Assembly: GCA_045655165.1 (NCBI GenBank)
Contig: JAZOOT010000015.1
Coordinates: forward strand, 1-18,822
DNA: 18,822 nt
Origin: SIG607 sp045655165
GTDB lineage: Bacteria; Bacillota; Clostridia; Oscillospirales; Acutalibacteraceae
Direction: 5' to 3'
Within the stretch, counting starts at the first letter, position 1. Every line of letters begins with the position of its first letter. This document shows positions 6,878 through 13,889 of this stretch, one piece after another. The position numbers were made by a program, and so were the translations under genes. Below the pieces are notes generated by a model. That model saw nothing but the letters and a program-made list of their open reading frames with translations, did not search any database and was not told where the DNA came from.

Positions 6878-8991
6878 TATTTGCCCTCCTTATTATTTAA
6901 ATCGTCAAGCCCTTCAAAAAGGGTGGGTGACATACAAGCGCCGCCGGAACAAAGGTCAACATCAATGTCGCCAACAAAAAGTTGGTCATCTTTGCCCAAA
7001 GCGCCCGGAATAATTGAAAATGTGTTTGAAATACCGTCTTGTGCGTAAATAAAGGGAAGTTTAGCAACCGAAGCAAGGGAAGCAACCGCACCGTTTGTAT
7101 CGCGGCGGTGCATTGGGTTAGCACCGGGAGCGAATGCTTCGCCCTGCTTTCTGCCGTCAGGCGTTGCGCCTGTATTCTTACCGTAAACAACATTTGAAGT
7201 AATGGTAAGAATTGAAGTTGTGGGAATACTTTGACGGTAGGTGTGGGTTTTTCTAATATGGCTCATAAAGCGGTGAACAATATCGTAAGCCAAAGAGTCA
7301 ACCCTATCATCGTTGTTGCCGTATTTGGGGAAATCGCCCTCAACCTGGTAATCAACCGCAAGGCCTTTTTCGTTTCTTATAACCTTAACACGCGCATATT
7401 TAATTGCCGAAAGACTGTCGGCAACAACCGAAAGACCTGCAATACCTGTTGCAAACCAACGGGTAACGTGTTTGTCGTGAAGCGCCATTTGTACCTTTTC
7501 ATAGCAATATTTATCGTGCATATAGTGAATTACATTAAGGGTATTTACATAAACCTTGCAAAGCCACTGCATCATATCATCATAACGCTTCATAACTTCA
7601 TCAAAGTCTAAATATTCGCTGGTAATAGGGCGGTATTCAGGGCCAATTTGTTCACCCGAAATTTCATCCATACCGCCGTTAATGGCATAAAGCAAACATT
7701 TAGCCAGGTTAGCCCTTGCGCCAAAGAACTGCATTTCTTTGCCCACGCGCATTGAAGAAACACAGCAAGCAATAGCGTAATCATCGCCGTGGGAAGAACG
7801 CATCATATCATCGTTTTCGTATTGAACCGAAGATGTTTCAATAGAAATTTTAGCGCAATAGCGTTTAAAGTTTTGCGGCAAATTAACCGACCATAAAACA
7901 GTAAGGTTTGGTTCGGGTGCGGCACCAAGGTTTGTTAATGTGTGCAAATAACGGTAAGACATTTTTGTAACCATATGTCTGCCGTCAATAGCCATACCGC
8001 CAATAGATTCGGTTACCCACTGTGGGTCGCCCGAAAACAGCGCATTGTATTCGGGTGTACGGGCGAATTTAATAAGACGCAGTTTCATTACAAAATGGTC
8101 AACCATTTCTTGAATTTCCGATTCTGTGAATACGCCATTTTCCAAATCGCGAGTTGAATAAATATCAAGGAAAGTAGAGGTTCTTCCAAGCGACATAGCC
8201 GCGCCGTTTTGCTCTTTAACTGCAGCAAGGTAACCAAAATAAAGCCACTGAATTGCCTCTTTGGTGTTCTTTGCAGGTTGGCTAATATCAAAGCCGTAAC
8301 TTGCTGCCATTGTTTTTAAATCGTGCAAAGCGCGAATTTGTTCCGAAAGTTCTTCGCGGTTTCGTATAACGTCGTTATACATGGCGGTACGTGTGGTTTC
8401 TTTTTGGTGTTCTTTGTCTTCAATAAGACGGTCAATGCCGTAAAGTGCAACACGGCGGTAGTCGCCAATAATTCTGCCCCTGCCGTATGCATCGGGAAGA
8501 CCTGTTATAATGTGGCTTCTTCTGCAAGCGCGCATTTCGGGTGTGTAAGCATCAAATACACCGGCGTTATGGGTTTTTCGGTGAATTTCAAAAAACTCCT
8601 TAACGGTTGGGTCAAGTTTATAGCCGTATTCAGCACACGCTTTTTCAGCCATACGAATACCGCCGTAGGGCATTAAGGCGCGTTTAAACGGTTTATCGGT
8701 TTGAAAACCAACAATTTTTTCAATGTCTTTGTTAAGGTAAGCTGGGCCGTGCGAAGTAATGGTAGATATAATTTTGGTGTCCATATCTAAAACGCCGCCT
8801 GCTTCGCGTTCTTGACGGGAAAGTTCTAACACTTGGTCCCACAAAGTTAGAGTATCTTTGGTAGGTGGTTGTAAAAAGCTTTCATCACCATCGTAAGGGG
8901 TAAAGTTATGCTTAATAAAACTTCTAACGTTTACTTCCTTTGTCCAGTTTCCGTCATTAAAGCCCTTCCAAGCTTCGTAATCATAGGTCAT
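6877..8991 (-). CDS. pflB: Pyruvate formate-lyase catalytic chain, lacking the glycyl-radical domain
   Basis: Converts pyruvate and CoA to acetyl-CoA and formate under anaerobic conditions. 704 aa with the complete ten-stranded barrel region of the family. The catalytic cysteine pair is visible as ACCVSSM (Cys409-Cys410). Other PFL signatures are RSSHGDDYAIA before it and GARANLAKCLLYAINGG after it. The homology runs to about GISNTFSIIPGALGKDD. Where other PFLs continue directly into NLVxxLDGY and the radical glycine, this chain instead ends in a tail of about 35 residues containing CSGGAC. No RVSGYA motif is present in this chain; it sits on the next gene. The ATG has an AAAGGAG site. First gene of the pfl operon, with a promoter at 9031-9059. 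Confidence 0.93.
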   Translation of the reverse strand: MTYDYEAWKGFNDGNWTKEVNVRSFIKHNFTPYDGDESFLQPPTKDTLTLWDQVLELSRQEREAGGVLDMDTKIISTITSHGPAYLNKDIEKIVGFQTDKPFKRALMPYGGIRMAEKACAEYGYKLDPTVKEFFEIHRKTHNAGVFDAYTPEMRACRRSHIITGLPDAYGRGRIIGDYRRVALYGIDRLIEDKEHQKETTRTAMYNDVIRNREELSEQIRALHDLKTMAASYGFDISQPAKNTKEAIQWLYFGYLAAVKEQNGAAMSLGRTSTFLDIYSTRDLENGVFTESEIQEMVDHFVMKLRLIKFARTPEYNALFSGDPQWVTESIGGMAIDGRHMVTKMSYRYLHTLTNLGAAPEPNLTVLWSVNLPQNFKRYCAKISIETSSVQYENDDMMRSSHGDDYAIACCVSSMRVGKEMQFFGARANLAKCLLYAINGGMDEISGEQIGPEYRPITSEYLDFDEVMKRYDDMMQWLCKVYVNTLNVIHYMHDKYCYEKVQMALHDKHVTRWFATGIAGLSVVADSLSAIKYARVKVIRNEKGLAVDYQVEGDFPKYGNNDDRVDSLAYDIVHRFMSHIRKTHTYRQSIPTTSILTITSNVVYGKNTGATPDGRKQGEAFAPGANPMHRRDTNGAVASLASVAKLPFIYAQDGISNTFSIIPGALGKDDQLFVGDIDVDLCSGGACMSPTLFEGLDDLNNKEGK

Positions 8992-9030
8992 TATATAAAT
9001 CTCCTTTTATAGAGTAGTGCTTCAGTAAAT

Positions 9031-9059
9031 AGTATACTACATATTGTGTAAATTTACAA
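9031..9059 (-). promoter_or_regulatory. Promoter of the split pfl operon with a possible operator
   Basis: On the minus strand TTGTAA (9059-9054) and TATACT (9036-9031) are spaced by 17 bases, upstream of the AAAGGAG site of the catalytic chain. The -35 box lies in an imperfect dyad, TTGT-N8-ACAA (9044-9059), whose outer arms recall Rex redox-repressor sites, but it is two bases shorter than the usual Rex box. Promoter likely; operator only suggestive. Confidence 0.55.
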
Positions 9060-9117
9060 TGGGAAAACTATATTTTTTTTAATTTTTTTAGCAAAAAATA
9101 AAGCAAAAAGTCGGCTA

Positions 9118-9146
9118 TTGACTAAAAAGGCAGGTTATTTTATAAT
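9118..9146 (+). promoter_or_regulatory. SigA-type promoter of the TVP38-like/rsmE operon
   Basis: TTGACT (9118-9123) and TATAAT (9141-9146) with a 17-base spacer, 31 bases before the ATG at 9178. Nearly consensus. It fires away from the pfl promoter, so the 186-base gap 8992-9177 holds two divergent promoters. Confidence 0.8.
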
Positions 9147-9177
9147 AAATTTGTAAAACTTCAAAAAGGAAGAAACA

Positions 9178-9864
9178 ATGTTAAAAAATAAACAATTAAA
9201 ATTGCCTAAAAAAGCAATAAAAATAGTGGCAGTTGTTTTGTGCGTTGTGGTGCTAACAGCCCTTTTGTTTTTTGTTGGGTTGCTTTTGCTAAAATACATA
9301 GAAACACCCGAAAATTTAAGAAAAATAGCCGAAGAGAATTTACTTCTTGGTGGAATAATTTATATTCTAATGGTATTCTTTCAGGTTGTGGCTGCTTTTA
9401 TTCCGGGTGAACCGTTTGAAATTGTGGGCGGTTATGTTTTTGGTTCGGTTTTAGGCACTTTGTTTTGCTTAATTGGCGCTTTTTTTGGCGGTGTTTGTGT
9501 GTTTTTGTTGGTAAGGCGGTTTGGACGTGGCTTTGCCGAAATATTTTTTACACCCGAAAAACTAAATTCCCTTAATTTTTTAAAACATTCAAAAAAACGT
9601 GATATTATATTCTTTTTAATCTTTATGATGCCCGGCACACCCAAAGATTTACTTTGCTATTTTGCGGGTATAACCAATATGCCGCTTGGCGTTTGGCTTC
9701 TTATAAGTTCGCTTGGCAGAATACCATCGGTTATAACTTCAACCATTGGCGGAAACGCGCTTTTAGAAAAAAGTTATTTAAGCGCGGGTGTTGTGTTTTT
9801 TATTGCCTTTTTGTTAGGCGTAATTGGTCTTTTAATTTATAATTTTGTTACAAAAGAAAAGTGA
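9178..9864 (+). CDS. TVP38/TMEM64 (DedA-superfamily) membrane protein
   Basis: Integral membrane protein of 228 aa with a basic N-terminus, a first membrane helix at about 18-40 and several further hydrophobic segments. The VTT/SNARE-associated domain is recognised from FIPGEPFEIVGGYVFG (about 74-89), the re-entrant loop region, and the later MPGTPKDLLCYFAG and GRIPSVITSTIGG segments, which match the conserved second half. Members of this superfamily act in lipid transport or scrambling across the membrane; the substrate of this one is unknown. ATG with an AAAAGGAAG site and a near-consensus promoter 31 bases upstream. rsmE starts 7 bases after its stop, so the two are co-transcribed. Confidence 0.88.
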   Translation: MLKNKQLKLPKKAIKIVAVVLCVVVLTALLFFVGLLLLKYIETPENLRKIAEENLLLGGIIYILMVFFQVVAAFIPGEPFEIVGGYVFGSVLGTLFCLIGAFFGGVCVFLLVRRFGRGFAEIFFTPEKLNSLNFLKHSKKRDIIFFLIFMMPGTPKDLLCYFAGITNMPLGVWLLISSLGRIPSVITSTIGGNALLEKSYLSAGVVFFIAFLLGVIGLLIYNFVTKEK

Positions 9865-9871
9865 GGGTTTT

Positions 9872-10615
9872 ATGTTTAACTTTTTTGCAAAAGAAGACTG
9901 TTTAAACGGTGATACCTATTTAATTACGGGTAATGATTATAACCACATTAAAAACGTGCTACGTATGAAAGAAAACGAGCAGTTTTTGGTTAGTTATAAC
10001 AAAAAAAGCGATTTATGTGAAATTGAAAAATTTACAGGTGATACCGTTTTTGCCAAAATAATTGAAAAAGATTATAACGATACTTCACTTCCGCTTAAAA
10101 TTTATTTGTTCCAAGGGTTACCCAAAAGCGATAAAATGGAACTAATAATTCAAAAAGCGGTTGAACTTGGTGCCGAAGAAATAGTGCCAACCGAAATGAA
10201 ACGCTGTGTTGTTAAAATTGAAGAAAAGAAAAAGGCGCAAAAGGTGGCAAGGTGGCAAAGTATTGCCGAAAGCGCGGCAAAGCAAAGCAAAAGGAATTTC
10301 GTGCCCAAAGTAAGTGAAATATTAACCTATAAACAGGCGCTTAATAAGGCAAAAGAACTTGATTTGCTTTTGGTGCCTTATGAAAACGAAGAGGGAATGA
10401 AAGCCACAAAAGAGGCATTAGCCCAAATAAATAAACCAATGAGCGTGGGTGTTTTAATTGGTTCTGAAGGAGGGTTTGAAGAAAGCGAAATTGAACTTGC
10501 CAAACAAAACGGCGCAAAAATAATTTCGCTTGGCAAACGAATTTTGCGCACCGAAACCGCCGCAATAACCACCCTTTCAATGCTAATGCTCCGTAGCGAA
10601 ATGAATATAGAATAA
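9872..10615 (+). CDS. rsmE: 16S rRNA (uracil1498-N3)-methyltransferase RsmE
   Basis: SPOUT-class methyltransferase acting on U1498 of 16S rRNA. 247 aa, normal for the family. The N-terminal PUA-like domain covers about residues 1-70. The knotted catalytic domain shows GLPKSDKMELIIQKAVELGA, PTEMKRCVV, then the SAM-binding IGSEGGF and the SLGKRILRTETAAI knot at the C-terminus. I start at ATG 9872, preceded by GAGGG just after the stop of the membrane protein; an in-frame TTG at 9845 lies inside the upstream gene and adds residues not seen in the family. The stop codon abuts the hairpin array that begins at 10616. Confidence 0.95.
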   Translation: MFNFFAKEDCLNGDTYLITGNDYNHIKNVLRMKENEQFLVSYNKKSDLCEIEKFTGDTVFAKIIEKDYNDTSLPLKIYLFQGLPKSDKMELIIQKAVELGAEEIVPTEMKRCVVKIEEKKKAQKVARWQSIAESAAKQSKRNFVPKVSEILTYKQALNKAKELDLLLVPYENEEGMKATKEALAQINKPMSVGVLIGSEGGFEESEIELAKQNGAKIISLGKRILRTETAAITTLSMLMLRSEMNIE

Positions 10616-10629
10616 AAAAAGACTGCATA

Positions 10630-10657
10630 GAGGCACCCTCCGTAAGGAAGGTGCCTC
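10630..10657 (+). terminator. Hairpin just after rsmE, possible terminator
   Basis: GAGGCACC-CTCC and GGAAGGTGCCTC form a 12-pair stem with one mismatch and a GTAA loop, 14 bases after the rsmE stop. There is no run of T after it, so it may act only weakly or serve RNA stability. Confidence 0.4.
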
Positions 10658-10984
10658 AGTTATATTCGCCTTACGGCGAGTTATATTGCTTCGCAGTGAT
10701 ATGATGCTATGCATCGTGATATTGTCCTTCGGACAGTTTTAATGGCGAATATAATATCACGAAAACCGATAGGTTTTCATATCACTCTTTAGAAACATCT
10801 CGCCTTTGGCGAGGTATTATAAAGAATATCACTGTGAGACCTGTCTCACAATACCACATATTATTCTCATCTTTTAGATAGGTTAATTTTAAAGTATATA
10901 ACCTCGTTACGCACCTTTTGAAAGTGCGTACCCCACTATGACACTTTCAACCCGAAAGTGTCAATTTTTATATAAAAAGAAAGT

Positions 10985-11016
10985 AGGGAGAACACTTCTT
11001 TACGAAGTGTCTCCCT
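10985..11016 (-). terminator. Hairpin just after the XRE gene, probable terminator
   Basis: On the minus strand AGGGAG-ACACTTC (11016-11004) pairs with GAAGTGT-T-CTCCCT (10998-10985), 13 pairs with one bulged base, followed by ACTTTCTTTTTATAT. It begins 13 bases after the XRE stop and can end that transcript. Confidence 0.55.
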
Positions 11017-11028
11017 AACGCAGTCTTT

Positions 11029-11271
11029 TTATTTTATTTCTTGCTCTAATTCCTTAAAGTATTTAGTATCAAAGAAATCCGTAATTGTAATATCAAGTCC
11101 ATCACATAATTTTTTAATGGTAGATATGCCGGGATTTTTACTTTGCTTGTAAAAAATAGATTTTACGGTAGTATAGGGAACACCTGAACGGCTTGCTAAC
11201 TGACAAAAATTTATATCTTGCTTATAACAAAGTTCTTCAAATCTTTTTCTTACTGCTTCAGTAATAGTCAT
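11029..11271 (-). CDS. XRE-family helix-turn-helix regulator
   Basis: 80 aa, essentially a single Cro/C1-type domain. Helix 2 and the recognition helix are seen in FCQLASRSGVPYTTVKSIFY (22-41), followed by PGISTIKKLCDGLDITITDFF, which is the typical fourth and fifth helix pattern. There is no effector or dimerisation domain beyond a short acidic tail. The ATG has GGAGTGG at proper distance. It is second after a 57-aa gene on the same strand, 63 bases apart, with its own TATAAT at 11334-11329. Palindromes ACTATATATAGT lie ahead of both genes, suggesting self-repression. Small regulators of this kind are common in mobile elements and toxin-antitoxin-like pairs. Confidence 0.88.
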   Translation of the reverse strand: MTITEAVRKRFEELCYKQDINFCQLASRSGVPYTTVKSIFYKQSKNPGISTIKKLCDGLDITITDFFDTKYFKELEQEIK

Positions 11272-11334
11272 ATAACCACTCCTAACAAAAACATTTTACA
11301 AATTTTTGTTGGAGCTTATAGACTATAAATTATA

Positions 11335-11508
11335 CTAATCGACTATATATAGTCTTTTCTTTGCGGTAGCAGCAGTACTCATAATGAAATCTTTAACCGA
11401 GCAAGTCAACCCCGCTGCGCGTATTGCTTTTTCCATTTCCCGTTCAAGTTCTTTAACAGGAACGTTTTCTTTTTTTGATAATTGGCGTAAACCCTTTTTG
11501 TAATTCAT
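11335..11508 (-). CDS. Small protein of unknown function (57 aa), partner of the XRE regulator
   Basis: Not recognised with certainty. The ATG at 11508 follows a perfect AAGGAGGTG site with a 5-base spacer, and TATAAT lies at 11535-11530, so expression is likely. The protein is basic and mostly helical by composition: MNYKKGLRQLSKKE, then VPVKELEREMEKAIRAAG, then a TCSVKDFIMS segment. The last codons (RLYIVD) read through a perfect GACTATATATAGTC palindrome that also sits in the promoter of the XRE gene. There is no signal peptide, membrane segment or obvious toxin motif. A DNA-binding accessory protein, an antitoxin-like partner or a regulator of the XRE protein are guesses. Confidence 0.72.
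   Translation of the reverse strand: MNYKKGLRQLSKKENVPVKELEREMEKAIRAAGLTCSVKDFIMSTAATAKKRLYIVD
11341..11354. promoter_or_regulatory. Palindromic operator ahead of the XRE gene
   Basis: GACTATATATAGTC is a perfect 14-base palindrome, 6 bases upstream of the TATAAT (11334-11329) of the XRE gene, thus covering its -35/spacer region. A half-site GACTATA repeats at 11321-11327, beyond the -10 box. Confidence 0.6.
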
Positions 11509-11534
11509 CTTTTCACCTCCTTCAAATAGATTAT

Positions 11535-11546
11535 ACTATATATAGT
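11535..11546. promoter_or_regulatory. Second copy of the palindromic operator, ahead of the 57-aa gene
   Basis: ACTATATATAGT is a perfect 12-base palindrome identical to the core of the site at 11341-11354. It abuts the TATAAT (11535-11530) of the 57-aa gene. Same core, same position relative to a promoter, so the same protein probably binds both. Confidence 0.6.
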
Positions 11547-11570
11547 CTATCGAAGTTTGTCGAAAAAAAG

Positions 11571-11604
11571 AAATAAAAAACCAAAGTTGAAAAAACAACT
11601 TTGG
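11571..11604 (-). terminator. Intrinsic terminator after the OPT/PqqD-like operon
   Basis: CCAAAGTTG (11581-11589) pairs perfectly with CAACTTTGG (11596-11604) across a loop of six A, extended by flanking A/T pairs. On the minus strand the stem is followed by TTTTTTATTT. It lies 9 bases after the stop of the PqqD-like gene and separates it from the 57-aa gene. Confidence 0.9.
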
Positions 11605-11612
11605 TTTTTGTT

Positions 11613-11957
11613 TTACTTAAATTCAATAAAAGAATAACTTTCAAGAATTTGAAAATACTTTGCAAGGCGGGGGTAAAGGGGCTCGGCTTTATCGCCGAAA
11701 TGCGCCTTTACCTCTTCGCCTAATTTAATTATATCTTTTTCTCCGTCCAATAACGGCCACACAAAACTGCCTATTTCGTCAAGATGAATAAAACTCACCT
11801 TTGGCTTTTTAAAAAGTTTTTGGGCAATTTTGTTCATAACGCCCTTATTTTCTATTTCTAAAACAACAATGTTTTTTTCATCAACTGACCAGTTTATTGT
11901 GGGTTTTCTTATTGGTATTTTTTCTAAATAATTTTGGCTAATTTTATTCTTTTTCAT
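11613..11957 (-). CDS. PqqD-like (RiPP recognition element-type) protein
   Basis: 114 aa from the start chosen. The C-terminal 75 residues resemble PqqD: a beta-rich N-terminal part, then FIHLDEIGSFVWPLLDG, an acidic helix with DIIKLGEEVKAHFG, and a final LAKYFQILESYSFIE helix/strand. PqqD proteins bind precursor peptides for modifying enzymes, but no radical SAM enzyme or precursor is seen here. Instead it follows the OPT peptide transporter and overlaps its end by 14 bases. I start at ATG 11957; an in-frame TTG at 11990 would reach further into the transporter and has no ribosome binding site. Translation is probably coupled to the transporter. A role linked to peptide handling is an inference. 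Confidence 0.75.
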   Translation of the reverse strand: MKKNKISQNYLEKIPIRKPTINWSVDEKNIVVLEIENKGVMNKIAQKLFKKPKVSFIHLDEIGSFVWPLLDGEKDIIKLGEEVKAHFGDKAEPLYPRLAKYFQILESYSFIEFK

Positions 11958-13863
11958 TTGTTTTACGCTTTTTAAATACGGTGAAAGCAAGAAGTGTAAG
12001 AATTATTACAGCGAAAAGAACAATACCGCCAATATCGGCTACGGGTTTAGAAATGCCAAGTTTTGCAGATAAATCAAACATTTTATCAATGCCGAATACC
12101 GCCATTAAGGCAAGTACAATACCAACAAGACCTTCGCCTGCAATCATGCCCGAGCAGAAAAGAACACCGTCGTTAACAATATTTTTCTTGGTTTCTTCAT
12201 CGCGTTTAAGTTTGTCAAGAGCCAAACGAACAAGACCGCCAACCATAATACAAGCGTTAAGTTGAACAGGCAAATAAACACCAATTGCAAAGGGAAGTAC
12301 GGGAATACCAATAATTTCAACAACAACGGCAATAAACGCGCCAATGAAGATAAGACCCCAAGGAAGATTACCGCCCATAACGCCTTCAACAATAAGTTTC
12401 ATAATGGTTGCTTGGGGTGCTGCAAGAGCATCGCCGCCAAAGCCCCACGCTTTATCTAAAAGGTAGAGTGTGCCGCCAATAGCAAACGCCGAAGCAATAA
12501 CACCAATAATTTCGCCAATTTGTTGCTTTTTGGGTGTGGCGCCCAAGAGATAACCTGTTTTAAGGTCTTGCGAAGTATCACCTGCAATAGCCGAAACAAT
12601 GCAAATTACCGAACCAATTGCAATTGCGCTGTGCATACCAACCGCACCCGAACTGCCACTGAATTTAAGAGCAAGAGTTGCAATTAAAAGAGTTGCAATA
12701 GCCATACCGGAAACAGGGTTGTTACTGCTGCCAACAAGGCCAACCATACGGGAAGAAACGGTTGCAAAGAAGAAACCGAAAACAACCACAATAATTGCGC
12801 CAAGCAACGAAACAGGAATAGCAGGTACTAACCATACGCACAGTGTAAGCACCAAAATAGCGCAAACAACAAATACCATATTTAAGTCTTTTTCAGTACG
12901 CAGGGTAGATGCTTTACCTGCGCCTGTTATACTTTTCATTGCGCCAACAAAGGTTGTTACAATAAGGGGAAGCGATTTAATAAGACTAATAATACCGCCT
13001 GCAGCAAGTGCACCTGCACCAATATAACGAACATAAGTAGACCAAATGCCGCTAGCACCGCTTTGAGCAAAAATTTCGCCAATAGTTTGGGTGCCGGGGT
13101 ATAAAAGCAAATCTTTACCAAAAAGAACAATAAGCGGTATAATTACAAGCCAGCTTAAAAGACCGCCGGCAAACATATAAGAAGAAATTTTTGCACCGCA
13201 AATATAACCAACGCTCATTACAGCGGGGTAAATTTGGGTGCCGATTTCGCCTGCATAACCTTTAATTTTAAGGGAAATTTCGCCCGAAACGGCTTTAAGA
13301 CCGTCAATTACAAACTTAAACAAAGCAGCAAAGCCCATACCTGCAAAAACGGTAGACGCGTTTGCGCCGCCTTCTTCACCCGCAAGCAAAACTTCGGCAC
13401 AAGCGGTGCCTTCGGGGTAAGGAAGTGTTGCGTGTTCTTTAACTATAAGTGCATTACGCAAAGGCACCATAAAGAAAACACCCAAAAGACCGCCAATAAG
13501 GGCAATAAGGGTAATTTCAATAAGGTTTGGTTTTTCCATAATACCGCTTGACGCCCAAATGAACAAAGCGGGTAAGGTGAAAATTGCACCTGCTGCAAGC
13601 GATTCACCCGCACTGCCAATAGTTTGAACAAGGTTACTTTCCAAAATTGAATTTTTGCGCATAATTACGCGAATAACACCCATTGCAATAACTGCGGCGG
13701 GAATGGAAGCCGAAACGGTCATACCAACCCTTAACCCCAAATAAGCGTTTGCCGCGCCAAAAACAACAGCCAACAAAGCACCCATTATAATTGAAGTTAC
13801 AGTTAATTCGGGAGTTACTTTTTCTGCCGCAATATACGGCTTAAAAGTGCTTTTGTTATCCAT
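11944..13863 (-). CDS. OPT-family oligopeptide transporter
   Basis: Polytopic membrane protein of 639 aa, probably importing di- to oligopeptides with cation symport. Many hydrophobic segments run the whole length (around 14-16 predicted by eye). Family traits: the N-terminal ELTVTSIIMGALLAVVFGAANAYLGLRVG, the SIPAAVIAMGVIR segment, ATLPYPEGTACAEVLLAGEEGG, GSSNNPVSGM, SAIAGDTSQDLKTGYLLGATP, and LPFAIGVYLPVQLNACIMVGG near the C-terminus. This is the bacterial OPT branch; a metal-chelate substrate is possible in the wider family. ATG with AAGGAG. It follows the dipeptidase PepD by 57 bases and has its own promoter in that gap, so uptake and cleavage of peptides are joined at this locus. Confidence 0.92.
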   Translation of the reverse strand: MDNKSTFKPYIAAEKVTPELTVTSIIMGALLAVVFGAANAYLGLRVGMTVSASIPAAVIAMGVIRVIMRKNSILESNLVQTIGSAGESLAAGAIFTLPALFIWASSGIMEKPNLIEITLIALIGGLLGVFFMVPLRNALIVKEHATLPYPEGTACAEVLLAGEEGGANASTVFAGMGFAALFKFVIDGLKAVSGEISLKIKGYAGEIGTQIYPAVMSVGYICGAKISSYMFAGGLLSWLVIIPLIVLFGKDLLLYPGTQTIGEIFAQSGASGIWSTYVRYIGAGALAAGGIISLIKSLPLIVTTFVGAMKSITGAGKASTLRTEKDLNMVFVVCAILVLTLCVWLVPAIPVSLLGAIIVVVFGFFFATVSSRMVGLVGSSNNPVSGMAIATLLIATLALKFSGSSGAVGMHSAIAIGSVICIVSAIAGDTSQDLKTGYLLGATPKKQQIGEIIGVIASAFAIGGTLYLLDKAWGFGGDALAAPQATIMKLIVEGVMGGNLPWGLIFIGAFIAVVVEIIGIPVLPFAIGVYLPVQLNACIMVGGLVRLALDKLKRDEETKKNIVNDGVLFCSGMIAGEGLVGIVLALMAVFGIDKMFDLSAKLGISKPVADIGGIVLFAVIILTLLAFTVFKKRKTNEKE

Positions 13864-13889
13864 AAACTTTACTCCTTAATTTTTTATTT

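Larger units (their letters stand above)
10616..11030. repeat. Hairpin array with an outer inverted repeat (415 bases, no gene)
   Basis: No ORF with a ribosome binding site is visible. The stretch is almost wholly palindromic. The ends are an 11-base perfect inverted repeat, AAAAAGACTGC (10616-10626) and GCAGTCTTTTT (11020-11030). Inside are short hairpins at 10630-10657, 10666-10679, 10685-10697, 10703-10715, 10723-10735, 10761-10778, 10799-10813, 10833-10850, 10880-10904, 10908-10930, 10939-10963 and 10985-11016. A second perfect 10-base inverted repeat, TATATTCGCC (10661-10670) with GGCGAATATA (10744-10753), encloses several of them. The array lies exactly between the convergent stops of rsmE and the XRE gene. 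It could be a MITE-like non-autonomous element, an expanded bidirectional terminator, or a structured RNA; transposase and target-site duplication are not seen. Confidence 0.75.

Noticed and set aside
6635..8991. A sequencing frameshift breaking an ordinary pflB gene
   Set aside because: The large chain carries about 35 extra residues with no PFL homology before its stop, and the small gene has its own AAGGAGGG site and ATG at proper spacing. A simple one-base error would keep homology up to the break.
10616..11030. CRISPR array
   Set aside because: Repeats are short, mutually different hairpins without constant-length spacers, and there are no cas genes.
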